Positions 12,274 to 21,606 are shown, numbered from the stretch's first letter. The stretch is DNA of 64,000 nucleotides from Lysobacter sp. ISL-50 (GCF_018612875.1 NZ_JAGGRI010000034.1:20256-84255); one strand, 5' to 3'. Made by a program: numbers and translations. Notes: a model not told the origin generated them from the letters alone.

Positions 12274-12915
12274 ATGAGCGCCTCGCTGACCGACGATCTT
12301 CTCAACCAACTCCAGGGCCAGCCGCTGGCGCAACTGGGCAGCCAGCTCGGCCTGTCGCAGCCGCAGACGCAGAGCGCGGTGAGCGCGGCGCTGCCGTTGC
12401 TGCTCGGCGCGCTCGGCCGCAACGCCAGCCAGCCGCAGGGCGCCGAAGCGTTGTTCGGCGCGCTGCAGCGCGACCATGCCGCGCCCGCGGCCAGCAGCGG
12501 CCTGGACCTGGGCAGCGTGCTCGGCGCGGTGCTGGGCGGCGGTGGCGGCAGCCCGCAGACCGACGGTGCCGGCATCCTCGGTCATATCTTCGGCGGCCGT
12601 CAGGAGACCGCGGCGCAGGGGCTCGGCCAGGCGACCGGCCTGGAGGGCGGACAAGCCAATGCGCTGTTGAAGATGCTCGCGCCGATCGTGCTGTCCTATC
12701 TGGCGCAGCGCATGTTCTCCGGCGGCGGCCAGGCCGCGGCCTCGCCGCAGCAACTCGGCGACGTGCTCGGCCAGGAACATCAGCGCATCCAGCAACAGGG
12801 TTCGGCCGGCGGCCTGCTCAGCTCGGTGCTCGATCAGGACGGCGACGGCCAGCTCGGCCTGGGCGATCTGCTCAAGATCGGCGGCGGCCTGCTCGGCGGC
12901 GGCGGACAGCGCTGA
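12274..12915 (+). CDS. DUF937 (YidB-like) protein with an EF-hand-like loop
   Basis: The 213-residue product begins MSASLTDDLLNQLQGQPL and is built of Gly/Ala/Gln/Leu-rich helical segments, as in DUF937 proteins. These are widespread and their biochemical role is unclear. No signal peptide or membrane segment is seen. Near the C-terminus DQDGDGQLGLGD matches a 12-residue EF-hand calcium loop (Asp at 1, 3, 5 and 12, Gly at 6, Leu at 8), so calcium may matter. ATG 12274 fits the family N-terminus; the frame is open further upstream but runs through the katG terminator. It lies alone between two terminators. Confidence 0.8.
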   Translation: MSASLTDDLLNQLQGQPLAQLGSQLGLSQPQTQSAVSAALPLLLGALGRNASQPQGAEALFGALQRDHAAPAASSGLDLGSVLGAVLGGGGGSPQTDGAGILGHIFGGRQETAAQGLGQATGLEGGQANALLKMLAPIVLSYLAQRMFSGGGQAAASPQQLGDVLGQEHQRIQQQGSAGGLLSSVLDQDGDGQLGLGDLLKIGGGLLGGGGQR

Positions 12916-12943
12916 CCACCGGACTCATCCCTCGCGAAACCCC

Positions 12944-12976
12944 AACGGCTGCGCTGATGCGCAGCCGTTTTCGTTT
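12944..12976 (+). terminator. Rho-independent terminator after the DUF937 gene
   Basis: Stem AACGGCTGCG / CGCAGCCGTT with loop CTGATG, followed by TTCGTTT. It also lies in the approach to the convergent hslR gene. Confidence 0.85.
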
Positions 12977-13015
12977 GTGCTTGTCGATTGCGCGTTGTCG
13001 CGCGCGCGAGCGCCG

Positions 13016-13438
13016 CTACAACGCGTCGATATCGCCGAGCGCCTTGATCAGGCGCCGCGCGCGCTTGTCGGGTTTGGTCTCCGGGGCGCGGTAGCCGTTG
13101 CGCTCGGCCGCGCGCATCGCGCGCGCCTGTTCGCGCGCCGCGCGCGAGGCTTCGGTTTCGGCGTACAGCGTCTGCGCCACGCTGGCCGGGCCGCGGGTAT
13201 CGCTCAGACCGGTCACCGCGACTTCGAAGATTTCCTCGCCGCGCGCGATGCGCAGCGTGTCGCCGACGCGCAACGCGCGCGACGCCTTGGCGCGCTGGCC
13301 GCCGACATCGACCTTGCCGGTTTCGACCGCCTGCCGCGCCAGGCTGCGGGTCTTGAAGAAGCGCGCGGCCCACAGCCACAGGTCGAGACGGACCGAGGCG
13401 GTTTGCGGCGCGGGCGGGGTTGGGTCTTGAGGGGGCAT
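13016..13438 (-). CDS. hslR: Heat-shock protein 15 family S4 RNA-binding protein
   Basis: Hsp15 binds free 50S subunits that still carry peptidyl-tRNA and helps recycle them. The S4 domain is at residues ~15-75 (VRLDLWLWAARFFKTRSLARQAVETGKV, with KVDVGG and LRVGDTL following), then a basic C-terminal tail (KPDKRARRLIKAL). I choose ATG 13438; a GTG 18 bases upstream is also open. The 140-residue length matches the family. It converges with the DUF937 gene. A Clp/release-factor-like fusion lies elsewhere in the window, but nothing links the two genes. Confidence 0.9.
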   Translation of the reverse strand: MPPQDPTPPAPQTASVRLDLWLWAARFFKTRSLARQAVETGKVDVGGQRAKASRALRVGDTLRIARGEEIFEVAVTGLSDTRGPASVAQTLYAETEASRAAREQARAMRAAERNGYRAPETKPDKRARRLIKALGDIDAL

Positions 13439-13450
13439 CTGCACGAAAGA

Positions 13451-13977
13451 TAGCACTGCTGGTGAGGGATTTTTTTGCGGTGGGGTTGATGAAGGAAGAG
13501 CAAGAGCGAATCCCCCCTGCCCCCCTTTTTCAAAGGGGGGAACTTATTCGTCTTGGGTGGTGGTGACGAAGGGCCAGGTGGTTTCGGTTTTCTTTTCGAC
13601 CATGCGTTGGACATTGCCCCCTTTGAAAAAGGGGGCGAGCGTCCTGCGCAACCGCAAAGCCGCGACGAACCAACAGCGCGGGGGATTCGCTCTTCGCGCG
13701 AACCCACCATAGATAGTGCCGCTGGTGAGAGATTTTTTTGCGGTGGGGTTGATGAAGGAAGAGTAAGAGCGAATCCCCCCTGCCCCCCCTTTTTCAAAGG
13801 GGGGGAACTTATTCGTCTTGGGTGGTGGTGACGAATGGCCAGGTGGTTTCGGTTTTCTTTTCGACCATGCGTTGGACATTGCCCCCTTTGAAAAAGGGGG
13901 CGAGCGCCCTGCGCAACCGCAAAGCCGCGACGAACCGACAGCGCGGGGGATTCGCTCTTCGCGCAACCCCACCCATC
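13451..13977. repeat. Two tandem 263-bp repeat units with C5-T5 / A-G5 palindromes
   Basis: Two near-identical units, about 13451-13713 and 13714-13977, have a 263-base period. Each contains CCCCCTTTTTCAAAGGGGG, then ~85 bases, then its near-inverse GCCCCCTTTGAAAAAGGGGG, flanked by GCGAATCCCCC and GGGGGATTCGCTCTTCGCGC. Units differ by a handful of bases. A partial relative is at 55424-55510. They carry no gene; a small part of the second copy is open upstream of the MATE gene only by chance. Confidence 0.93.
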
Positions 13978-14043
13978 CGCACACACCACGGTCCGCTAAC
14001 CCACCATCCCGGCATACTGCGCCATCCCCGCCCGGACCCCGCC

Positions 14044-15552
14044 ATGGCCTCCAGTTCCCCTCGCGGCAGCCATCTGCTCACCGAAGGCCCGATCGGCCGC
14101 ACCATGATCTCCTTCGCGTTGCCGATCATGGCCGGCAACGCCGCGCAATCGCTCAACGGTTCGATCAACTCGATATGGGTCGGCCGCTACCTCGGCGAAG
14201 CCGCGCTGACCGCGACGGCCAACGCCAACAAGATCATGTTCTTCCTGATCGGCTCGATGTTCGGCATCGGCATGGCCGCGACGATCCTGATCGGACAGGC
14301 CATCGGCGCGCGCGACACCGCGCGGGCGCGCCAGATCATGGGCACCAGCGCCACGTTCTTCATCAGCCTGTCGGCGGTGATCGCCTGCCTGGGCTGGTTC
14401 ATGGCCGACAAAGTGCTGCGCGCGATGGGCACGCCGACGCCGGCGTTATCGCTGGCCGAGCAGTACCTGCAAGTGATCTTCCTGTCGATGCCCTTCATCT
14501 ACGCCTTCGCCTTCATCTCCGCGGCGCTGCGCGGCGCCGGCGATTCGCGCACGCCGTTCCGCTTCCTGCTGATGTCGGTGGCGCTCGACATCGTCCTCAA
14601 TCCGCTGCTGATCTTCGGCTGGGGCCCGGTACCGGCGTTCGGCATCGCCGGTTCGGCCATGTCCACCTTCTTCGCCCAGGGCCTGAGCCTGGCGGCGATG
14701 CTGCTGCACCTGCGGCGCAAGCGCCATGTGCTGTGGCTCGGACGCAAGGATGCGCACCTGCTCAAGATCGATCTGAGCGTGCTGCGCGCGCTGATCGTCA
14801 AGGGCGTGCCGATGGGGCTGCAGATGGTGCTGATCTCGCTGGCGATGATCGCGATGATCAGCCTGGTCAACGCCCACGGCACCACCACCGCGGCCGGTTA
14901 CGGCGCCGCGCTGCAGTTGTGGACCTACGTGCAGATGCCGGCGATGGCGATTGGCGCGGCGTGCTCGTCGATCGCCGCGCAAAGCGTCGGCGCCGGACGC
15001 TGGGACCGGGTCGGCGCGACCGCGCGCACCGGTACCTTGTTCAACTTCCTGATGACCGGCGCGCTGATCGCGCCGCTGATCCTGTTCGACCGCTACACGC
15101 TGGCGCTGTTCCTGCCCGAGGGCAGCGCTTCGTTCGAAATCGCCCGCCATCTGAACCACATCGCGGTGTGGTCGTTCCTGTTCTTCGGCGTGACCTTCGT
15201 GATTTCCGGCGTGGTCCGCGCCACCGGCGCGGTGGTACCGCCGCTGCTGATCCTGGGCTTCGCGCTGTGGGGCATCCGCGTGCCGTTCGCGACCTTGCTG
15301 CAGCCGGTGATCGGCATGGACGCGCTGTGGTGGAGTTTCCCGGTCAGTGCGCTGTGCTCGATGCTGATGTCGATGGCGTATTACCGTTGGGGCGGCTGGC
15401 GCCGCGCGCGGATGATGGCCGCGCCCGAGCGCGTGGCGGCGCCGGTGGCGACGCAGAGCATCGCGATGCCGGCCGAAGTGCCGGCGCAACCGCCGGCGCC
15501 GGTGGCGGATATGTCGCCGGAGGAACAATCGCGCGGACTTGGTCCACGCTGA
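14044..15552 (+). CDS. MATE-family multidrug/Na+ antiporter
   Basis: This is a 502-residue inner-membrane efflux protein of the MATE (NorM/DinF) superfamily, with about 12 hydrophobic segments in two pseudo-repeated halves. Recognisable motifs are IMAGNAAQSLNGSINSIWVGRYLG in the first half and the FISAALRGAGDSRTPF loop. Export of cationic drugs in exchange for Na+ or H+ is the family role; the substrate is unknown. ATG 14044 starts the conserved part; the frame is also open upstream through the repeats, which I exclude. The C-terminal ~40 residues (PVADMSPEEQSRG) are soluble and Ala/Pro-rich. Confidence 0.93.
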   Translation: MASSSPRGSHLLTEGPIGRTMISFALPIMAGNAAQSLNGSINSIWVGRYLGEAALTATANANKIMFFLIGSMFGIGMAATILIGQAIGARDTARARQIMGTSATFFISLSAVIACLGWFMADKVLRAMGTPTPALSLAEQYLQVIFLSMPFIYAFAFISAALRGAGDSRTPFRFLLMSVALDIVLNPLLIFGWGPVPAFGIAGSAMSTFFAQGLSLAAMLLHLRRKRHVLWLGRKDAHLLKIDLSVLRALIVKGVPMGLQMVLISLAMIAMISLVNAHGTTTAAGYGAALQLWTYVQMPAMAIGAACSSIAAQSVGAGRWDRVGATARTGTLFNFLMTGALIAPLILFDRYTLALFLPEGSASFEIARHLNHIAVWSFLFFGVTFVISGVVRATGAVVPPLLILGFALWGIRVPFATLLQPVIGMDALWWSFPVSALCSMLMSMAYYRWGGWRRARMMAAPERVAAPVATQSIAMPAEVPAQPPAPVADMSPEEQSRGLGPR

Positions 15553-15604
15553 TGATCATGACTCCGGCGATGAGCGCGGCGACCACGGATGTGTTCAGGC
15601 CCGA

Positions 15605-15970
15605 CTAGATTTCTTCCAGCGCCAGCGTGAACACTCCGGCCTCGCCCTTGTCGAAGGCCTCGCGCCAGATCCGGTAACCCTCAAGGTCTTCCTCGCGCAC
15701 CGGCATCCAGCCGATCACGCGCGGCCCGGCTTCGGCCACGCGCGTGCCGACGATCGGGAAATGGCCGAGCAGACGCACGGTCTTGAGTTCGGCTACGTCG
15801 GCGGCGTGCTCCAGCAGCACTTCCTCGCTGGTATGGGTATCGAACTTGCGCAGCGACATGGCGTCGCGGCCGTCGGGCAAGGCATCGATGCGCTGGACCC
15901 AGAAGAATCCCCAGCTGCCATCGCTGCGCAAATACGTACAGATATCGCCTTCGGACAAACCGGGGTTCAC
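15605..15970 (-). CDS. Conserved hypothetical protein, 121 residues
   Basis: I do not recognise a family. The product starts MNPGLSEGDICTYLRSDGSWGFFWVQRID and reads as a small soluble alpha/beta protein with no signal peptide, metal motif or membrane segment. GTG 15970 is chosen because GGAGAG lies five bases upstream; the frame is open further but the codons look non-coding. It converges with the MATE gene, 52 bases away, and is not obviously part of an operon. Confidence 0.7.
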   Translation of the reverse strand: MNPGLSEGDICTYLRSDGSWGFFWVQRIDALPDGRDAMSLRKFDTHTSEEVLLEHAADVAELKTVRLLGHFPIVGTRVAEAGPRVIGWMPVREEDLEGYRIWREAFDKGEAGVFTLALEEI

Positions 15971-16302
15971 GTTGCTCTCCTGCCGCGGGGGCGAGTTCGA
16001 ACGCGGCCGGGCCGCGTCGCGAATCCTGCACGAATCTAGCGCGAACCGGGCGCGGCGCACAGCGCCGGTCCGGCCAATCGACAGGGCCATTACGGCCATA
16101 TCGAGGGATACGCGGTCGCGTCCGCGGGCCGGCCGTGGCGCGATGTTTCATCGAGGCAGCGTGCGTTGGCGTCGCCCGCGCTCAGCCGGATCGATCGCCG
16201 GCTTGGCGTCGCGCGCCCGGCAAAGCGATGGCGGCAGCGCGCGGTGTTTCCGCGGAACCATCGCATGCCGCGGGACGACCGACGCGACCGCGTCCACAAA
16301 CG
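15971..16302. other. Gap without a supported gene
   Basis: The 330 bases between the 121-residue gene and the rplS terminator hold the upstream region of the former. Frames on both strands are short and have no family features. I see nothing else. Confidence 0.6.
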
Positions 16303-16330
16303 CAAACGGCCGCCTTGCGGCGGCCGTTCG
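16303..16330 (-). terminator. Terminator of the rpsP-rimM-trmD-rplS operon
   Basis: On the minus strand a 10-bp perfect stem AACGGCCGCC / GGCGGCCGTT with a 4-base loop is followed by a short T-rich stretch (TTTGCGTTTG), 33 bases past the rplS stop. Confidence 0.85.
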
Positions 16331-16362
16331 TTGCGATGCGCGTCTTGCGCGCGACGCGGGGA

Positions 16363-16764
16363 TTACTCGGCGGCGGCAGCGGCGCTCTTTGCGCGCGCGT
16401 AAGCGGCCAGGTCTTCCTTGATGCGCGCCTTCTTGCCTTCCAGGCCGCGCAGGTAGTACAGCTTGCCGGAGCGGACCTTGCCGCGGCGCTTGACGTCGAC
16501 GGAGTCGATGATCGCGCTGTGGGTCTGGAAGACGCGCTCGACGCCGAAGCCGTGCGAGATCTTGCGCACGGTGAACGAGGAGTTCAGGCCACCGTTCTTG
16601 ATCGCGATGACCACGCCTTCATAGGCCTGGACGCGCTCACGGTTGCCTTCCTTGACCTTGACGTTGACGACGACGGTGTCGCCGGGGCCGAAGTCGGGAA
16701 GCTTGCGGGTGATCTGCTCGGCTTCGAAATTCTGCAGCAGGGTGTGGATAGAGGGCTTGTTCAT
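16363..16764 (-). CDS. rplS: 50S ribosomal protein L19
   Basis: L19 lies at the 30S-50S interface. The 133 residues begin [18 protein letters not shown], contain the [20 protein letters not shown] and [21 protein letters not shown] blocks typical of L19, and extend about 15 residues past the usual C-terminus as an Ala-rich tail ([11 protein letters not shown]). It is the last gene of the operon with rpsP, rimM and trmD. Confidence 0.98.
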   Translation of the reverse strand: MNKPSIHTLLQNFEAEQITRKLPDFGPGDTVVVNVKVKEGNRERVQAYEGVVIAIKNGGLNSSFTVRKISHGFGVERVFQTHSAIIDSVDVKRRGKVRSGKLYYLRGLEGKKARIKEDLAAYARAKSAAAAAE

Positions 16765-16899
16765 GGTTTACGGCCTGTTGGATTAGTTGTTGCGCGAGTG
16801 CACGTGGACCCGCGTCATGGCATCGGTACAGCAAAGGGGTACAGCTAAGCGACTAATTATAACGAGCTTTTTCCCGGTGTGGCTAGGGCCTGGAGGCGT

Positions 16900-17724
16900 T
16901 TACTCGGGGGTTTTGCCCGATCCGGAGGCCGGAGCGGCGCTGGAAACGGTTTCCGGCGTGCCCTGACCACCCTCCCCGGCCTGGCGGGCGGCCAGTTCGG
17001 CCCGGTAGGCGTCCAGCAATTTGCGGTCGGCCTTGGACAGGGCGGCCTCGTCCAGCAGGTCCGGCCGGCGCTGCCAGGTCCGGCCCAGCGACTGCTGCCG
17101 GCGCCACTGGGCGATGTGGGCGTGGTTGCCCGACATCAGCACCGCCGGCACCGGGCCCAGTTCGTGCTCGACCGGACGGGTGTAATGCGGGCAGTCCAGC
17201 AGGCCGTCCTCGAAACTGTCCTGCACCGCCGATTCGGCGTCGCCGAGCGCGCCTTCCTGCAGCCGCGCGACCGCGTCCACGATCACCGCCGCGGCCAGTT
17301 CGCCGCCGGACAGCACGTAGTCGCCGATCGAGATTTCCTCATCGACCTCGGCCTGGATCAGCCGCTCATCGACGCCTTCGTAACGGCCGCACAACAGGAT
17401 CATGCGCTCGTGGCCCGCCAGTTCGCGGACCTTGGCCTGATCCAGCCGCGCGCCTTGCGGGCTCATGTAGATCACCCGCGCCGGCGCCGGATCGGCCGCG
17501 CGCGCGGCGCGGATCGCCGCGCGCAGCGGTTCGATCAGCATGACCATGCCCGGGCCGCCGCCGAACGGACGCTCATCGACGCGGCGGTAATTGCCTTCGG
17601 CGTAATCGCGCGGATTCCAGCCGTGCAACGACAGCAGCCCGCGCTCGCCCGCGCGCCCAACCACGCCGAACGCCGCGCATTGCGCGACGAATTCGGGGAA
17701 CAGGCTGATGAGGTCGATACGCAT
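16900..17724 (-). CDS. trmD: tRNA (guanine37-N1)-methyltransferase
   Basis: TrmD uses S-adenosylmethionine to make m1G37 in tRNAs that read CNN codons, preventing +1 frameshifts. The SPOUT trefoil-knot motifs are present: [25 protein letters not shown] and [23 protein letters not shown]. The 274-residue length is normal plus a Ser/Ala/Gly-rich tail of ~25 residues. The 135-base gap to rplS is unusually wide for this operon but shows no terminator. Confidence 0.97.
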   Translation of the reverse strand: MRIDLISLFPEFVAQCAAFGVVGRAGERGLLSLHGWNPRDYAEGNYRRVDERPFGGGPGMVMLIEPLRAAIRAARAADPAPARVIYMSPQGARLDQAKVRELAGHERMILLCGRYEGVDERLIQAEVDEEISIGDYVLSGGELAAAVIVDAVARLQEGALGDAESAVQDSFEDGLLDCPHYTRPVEHELGPVPAVLMSGNHAHIAQWRRQQSLGRTWQRRPDLLDEAALSKADRKLLDAYRAELAARQAGEGGQGTPETVSSAAPASGSGKTPE

Positions 17725-17725
17725 T

Positions 17726-17811
17726 GAGCGAGGGGTGAGTTGAGAGGAGTGAGGAACGAGTCAGGGGTGGAAGCGGCTTTCGCTCGCTTCTTGCTGCTCT
17801 CGACTCATTCC
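17726..17811. repeat. Inverted repeat of the TGAGT(T)CAGAGGAGTGA family
   Basis: GAGTTGAGAGGAGTGAGGAACGAG is mirrored by CTCTCGACTCATTCCTCA after a ~35-base loop, filling the trmD-rimM gap. Relatives lie at 20689-20800, 37589-37651 and 42254-42330. It is transcribed within the operon, so it would form a hairpin in the mRNA. Confidence 0.75.
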
Positions 17812-18327
17812 TCAGAAATCCGGGTCCCAATCGACCGTCACGAGGTTGGCCTCGAAATCGACCGACAGCACGTACTGCGGAATCACGAACGGAATCATGC
17901 GCTCGCGCTCGTCGTCGCGGGCGACCAGCACGTCGTTGGCGCCGGTGGCGAACAGGTGCGAGACGGTGCCGAGCGAAACGCCTTCGGTGGTCGCCACGCG
18001 CAGGCCTTCCAGATCGACCCAGTAGTACTCGCCGTCCTTGGGCGGCGGCAGCACCGCGCGCGGGACGTAGATTTCGGTGCCGCGCATGGCTTCGACAGTG
18101 TCGCGGTCGGCGACATCGGGGAAGGTGGCGATCAGGAACTTGCCGCTCTGGCGGCCGCGCACGCCCGACAGCTCGCGCTCGCGGCCCTGCGGGTCGCGCA
18201 CGATCCAGGGCTGGTAGCGGAAAATCGCCGCGCGCGGCTCGGTCCACGACTCGAGCTTGGCTTCGCCACGAATACCGAAGGCGCCAAGCACCCTGCCCAG
18301 CAGGATGCGGCGCGAATTATCGCTCAT
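17812..18327 (-). CDS. rimM: 16S rRNA processing / 30S maturation factor RimM
   Basis: RimM binds S19 and helps assemble the 30S head. The 171-residue protein begins with the family RimM motif ([22 protein letters not shown]), and the C-terminal PRC-barrel domain includes [15 protein letters not shown] and [25 protein letters not shown]. Standard operon position between rpsP and trmD, 59 bases after the rpsP stop. Confidence 0.97.
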   Translation of the reverse strand: MSDNSRRILLGRVLGAFGIRGEAKLESWTEPRAAIFRYQPWIVRDPQGRERELSGVRGRQSGKFLIATFPDVADRDTVEAMRGTEIYVPRAVLPPPKDGEYYWVDLEGLRVATTEGVSLGTVSHLFATGANDVLVARDDERERMIPFVIPQYVLSVDFEANLVTVDWDPDF

Positions 18328-18386
18328 AGGTGCGATGGAAAGGCCGCGCGGCTCGCCCCGTCGGGAGCGGCGCGCGGCCCACCGGC

Positions 18387-18644
18387 TCAGGCGGCCGGGG
18401 CGGCCTTGACGGCCTGCTTGTACAGATCGGCGACCTTGTCGGTCAGCTGAGCGCCCTGGCCGACCCAGTGCTTGACGCGCTCGAGGTCGAGCTCGACGCG
18501 CTTCTCGGCGCCGGCGGCGACCGGGTTGTAGAAACCGACGCGCTCGATGTTGCGGCCGTCGCGGGCGCTGCGGCTGTCGGTGACGATGATGTGGTAGAAC
18601 GGACGCTTCTTGGCGCCGCCGCGGGTCAGTCGAATCTTGACCAT
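18387..18644 (-). CDS. rpsP: 30S ribosomal protein S16
   Basis: S16 is an early 30S assembly protein. The 85 residues start [19 protein letters not shown] and contain [13 protein letters not shown], both family hallmarks. ATG 18644 is preceded by AGGAAAAAG. It is the first gene of the rpsP-rimM-trmD-rplS operon. Confidence 0.98.
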   Translation of the reverse strand: MVKIRLTRGGAKKRPFYHIIVTDSRSARDGRNIERVGFYNPVAAGAEKRVELDLERVKHWVGQGAQLTDKVADLYKQAVKAAPAA

Positions 18645-18696
18645 GGGGTCTTTTTCCTGTGTTGCCCAGCCGTCGGAATGACGGGGTAAGCCGAAA

Positions 18697-18724
18697 AGTT
18701 TAACCGATTCCGTGGCTTGAGCAA
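18697..18724 (-). promoter_or_regulatory. Candidate promoter of the rpsP operon
   Basis: On the minus strand TTGCTC, 16 bases, then TAAACT (a 4/6 match to the -10 consensus) lies 53 bases before the rpsP start. It sits in an AT-richer patch within GC-rich surroundings. Confidence 0.5.
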
Positions 18725-19192
18725 ACCCGAGTGGGTTCGGGCGCCCGGCCGGGGGCCCTGCGGCGGCTCGGAAAGCTTGGTCTTGCCTGGATTTTGGGGG
18801 CCGAGGTCCCCTGGCTTGGCGCGGCTGGCCGGCCTCTCCGCCTGCTCGCTCCGGTACTTTTGCGGGTCTGCCCCGTTGTCTTTGCCGCCATCCGGCGCGG
18901 GTGGGAACTCCTGGCTTTGTCGAGGCATGGCGCTCAAGTCGCTGGATACCCACGTTCGCGGGGATGACGGCTTGAAGGGATTCCTCGGCTTGGAGGGATT
19001 CCTCGGCTTGGGGGATTCCTCCGGCTTGGGCGACTTACGCCGCGCAACCTGCCTACCGTCGTTCCCGCGCAGGCGGGAACCCAGGGCTCTATCGAGGCAT
19101 GACTCTGAAGTCTCTGCATCCCCGCCTTCGCGGAGATGACGGCAGAGACAGAAGCCGAGACAAATCAAGGCGCGCGATACCGGCCCCAGAAC
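18725..19192. repeat. Repeat-filled gap between rpsP and ffh
   Basis: No gene is supported here. 18925-18975 and 19058-19145 hold variants of the CATTCCCGCGAACGCGGGAATG family (CCCACGTTCGCGGGGATGACGG, GTTCCCGCGCAGGCGGGAAC). Both have ATCGAGGCATG- or GTCGAGGCATGG-type sequence with CTCAAGTC or CTGAAGTC nearby. At 18975-19030 a 15-base motif, GGATTCCTCGGCTTG, recurs three to four times in tandem with small changes. Confidence 0.7.
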
Positions 19193-19220
19193 GAAAAACG
19201 GCGGCCATCGGCCGCCGTTC
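19193..19220 (-). terminator. Rho-independent terminator of ffh
   Basis: Minus strand: AACGGCGGCC / GGCCGCCGTT stem with a 3-base loop, then TTTTTCGTT, 25 bases after the ffh stop. Confidence 0.9.
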
Positions 19221-19244
19221 GGATTCGCAGCGCCCGCGGCGCAA

Positions 19245-20612
19245 TCAACGGAACGGCATGCCGCCGCGTCCGCCCATCATGCCCTTCATGCCGCGCATCA
19301 AGCCCTTCATGCCGCCGCCGGAGAGCTTGCTCATCATCTTCTCCATCTGCTGATACTGCTTCATCAGCTTGTTGACGTCGGCCGGGGTCAGGCCCGAACC
19401 CTTCGCGATGCGCGCGCGGCGCGAGCCGTTGAGCAGGCCCGGGTTGCGGCGCTCTTTCTTGGTCATCGAGTTGATGATCGCGACCATGCGCGGCACTTCC
19501 TTGCCGGTGACCTGATTCTTCACCGACTCGGGGATCTGGCCCATGCCCGGCAGCTTGTCCATGAGGCCGTGCAGGCCACCCATGTTCTGCATCTGCTCGA
19601 GCTGATCCTTCATGTCGTTGAGGTCGAACTTCTTGCCCTTGGCGACCTTCTCGGCGAGCTTTTGCGCCTTGTCCTTGTCGACCTGCTGCTCGACCTGCTC
19701 GACCAGCGACAACACGTCGCCCATGTCGAGGATGCGGCTGGCGACGCGATCGGGATGGAACACGTCCAGGCCGTCGGGCTTTTCGCCCACGCCGATGAAC
19801 TTGATCGGACGGCCGGTGACGTAACGCACCGACAAGGCGGCGCCGCCGCGGGCGTCACCGTCGGTCTTGGTCAGCACCACGCCGGTCAGCGGCAGCGCTT
19901 CGCTGAAGGCCTTGGCGGTGGTCGCCGCGTCCTGGCCGGTCATCGAATCGACCACGAACAAGGTTTCCACCGGCGCAACCGCGGCATGCAGCGCCTTGAT
20001 CTCGGCCATCATCGCTTCGTCGATGGCCAGGCGGCCGGCGGTATCGACCAGCAGCACATCGACGTAGGACTTCTTCGCGTCGGCGATCGCGGCGCGGACG
20101 ATGTCCACCGGTTTTTGCGAGGCGTCGGAGGCGAAGAACAGTACATCGACCTGCTGCGCGAGCTGCTTGAGCTGCTCGATCGCGGCCGGACGGTAAACGT
20201 CGGCCGAGACCACCATCACCTTCTTCTTGCGCCGTTCCTTCAGGTGCTTGGCCAGCTTGCCGACCGTGGTGGTCTTGCCCGCACCCTGCAGGCCGGCGAG
20301 CAGGATCACCGCCGGCGCCGGCACGTTGAGATTCAGGTCGGCGGCCTGCGAGCCCATGACCGTGGTCAGCTCGTCGCGCACGACCTTGATCAGGGCCTGG
20401 CCCGGGGTCAGCGACTTGAGCACTTCCTGGCCGACCGCGCGCACCTTGATGCGTTCGATCAGCGCCTGCACCACCGGCAGCGCGACGTCGGCTTCGAGCA
20501 GGGCGATGCGCACTTCGCGCATCGACTCGCGGATGTTTTCCTCGGTCAGACGGCCGCGGCCGCGCAGGCGCTCGATGGTGCCGGAGAGGCGTTGGGTCAG
20601 TGATTCGAACAT
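19245..20612 (-). CDS. ffh: Signal recognition particle protein Ffh
   Basis: Ffh is the GTPase of the SRP that targets nascent membrane proteins to FtsY. The 455 residues begin MFESLTQRLSGTIERLRG (N domain). The G domain has GLQGAGKTTTVGKLA, DTAGR and TKTDGDARGGAAL, followed by the Met-rich M domain ending MKGMMGGRGGMPFR. ATG 20612 is the family start, although the frame is open 36 bases upstream. Gene order ffh beside a divergent ypjD-like gene is common in proteobacteria. Confidence 0.98.
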   Translation of the reverse strand: MFESLTQRLSGTIERLRGRGRLTEENIRESMREVRIALLEADVALPVVQALIERIKVRAVGQEVLKSLTPGQALIKVVRDELTTVMGSQAADLNLNVPAPAVILLAGLQGAGKTTTVGKLAKHLKERRKKKVMVVSADVYRPAAIEQLKQLAQQVDVLFFASDASQKPVDIVRAAIADAKKSYVDVLLVDTAGRLAIDEAMMAEIKALHAAVAPVETLFVVDSMTGQDAATTAKAFSEALPLTGVVLTKTDGDARGGAALSVRYVTGRPIKFIGVGEKPDGLDVFHPDRVASRILDMGDVLSLVEQVEQQVDKDKAQKLAEKVAKGKKFDLNDMKDQLEQMQNMGGLHGLMDKLPGMGQIPESVKNQVTGKEVPRMVAIINSMTKKERRNPGLLNGSRRARIAKGSGLTPADVNKLMKQYQQMEKMMSKLSGGGMKGLMRGMKGMMGGRGGMPFR

Positions 20613-20688
20613 GGCGTGGTCGTGATCGCGGAACGACAGGGGCGGCAAGTATAGCTGGCGGGGCGAGGGGCGGATGGGAGGCAGTCAA

Positions 20689-20800
20689 AGGAGCGAGTTC
20701 AGAGGAGTGCATTCAGAGGAGTGAGTTGAGAGGAGTGAGCAAAAGCGGAAGCAAGGGCCGGACGCCCGCCTTTACTCACTCCTCTGAACTCACTCCTCAT
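20689..20800. repeat. Direct and inverted repeats of the TTCAGAGGAGTGA family
   Basis: Three tandem versions of GAGTTCAGAGGAGTG(A/C) (20694-20738) face the inverse ACTCCTCTGAACTCACTCCTCA at 20776-20799. It fills the space between the divergent ffh and ypjD-like genes, so it overlaps their likely promoters. Confidence 0.75.
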
Positions 20801-20814
20801 GCGACACTCCTGCG

Positions 20815-21606
20815 ATGACAATCGTTCTCATCGCCGTCGTTCTCTACCTGACCGCGACCGGATTGCTGGTTTCGGCCGTGCGCCAGGACCGCGGCCGCAG
20901 CGCGCGGCTGTGGCTGGCACCGGCCAATCTGGCGGTGCTGCTGCACGGCGCCGCGCATTTCCTGGCCTGGCGCAACGCCGGCGGCGCCGACCTGCATTTC
21001 TTCGCGGCCTTGTCGCTGGTCGGGCTGGGGATGTCGGTGCTGACCGCGATCGTCGGCGCCTCCGGGCGCATGGCCGCGCTGGGCGTGCTGGTGTTTCCGC
21101 TGTCGGCGCTGATGCTGGTCGGCTACCAGATGTACGGCCACGTCCAGCACCCCGAGCCGCTGGACTGGCGCCTGCAGTTGCACGCCTGGATGGCGCTGCT
21201 GGCCTACGCCACCTTGGCGGTCGCGGCCTTGTTCGCGCTGATGCTGTGGGTGCAGGAAGGCGCGCTGCGCCGGCGCGAGTTCCACGGCTGGCTGCGCGCG
21301 CTGCCGCCGCTGGTGGAGCTGGAAAGCCTGTTGTTCCGCACCATCGCGGTCGGCTTCGTCCTGCTGACCGCGACCTTGCTGACCGGCGTGCTGTTCGTGG
21401 AGAACCTGCTGGCCCAGCACCTGATGCACAAGACCGTGCTCAGCGTGCTGTCGTGGCTGGCCTTCGGCGGCCTGCTGCTGGGCCGCTGGCGCTACGGCTG
21501 GCGCGGGGTGGTCGCGGTGCGCTGGACCCTGGGCGCGATGGCTTTGCTGATCCTGGCCTTCTTCGGCAGCAAGTTCGTGCTGGAAGTGATCCTCAAACGG
21601 GTCTGA
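20815..21606 (+). CDS. CcsA/YpjD-type inner-membrane protein
   Basis: The 263-residue product has about eight hydrophobic segments and resembles the YpjD/HemX branch of cytochrome c assembly (CcsA) proteins. Family-like blocks are LHAWMALLAYATLAVAALFALML and MHKTVLSVLSWLAFGGLLLGRW. CcsA proteins handle haem in cytochrome c maturation, but the YpjD branch is poorly characterised and no haem role can be claimed. Its position divergent from ffh supports the call. Confidence 0.85.
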   Translation: MTIVLIAVVLYLTATGLLVSAVRQDRGRSARLWLAPANLAVLLHGAAHFLAWRNAGGADLHFFAALSLVGLGMSVLTAIVGASGRMAALGVLVFPLSALMLVGYQMYGHVQHPEPLDWRLQLHAWMALLAYATLAVAALFALMLWVQEGALRRREFHGWLRALPPLVELESLLFRTIAVGFVLLTATLLTGVLFVENLLAQHLMHKTVLSVLSWLAFGGLLLGRWRYGWRGVVAVRWTLGAMALLILAFFGSKFVLEVILKRV

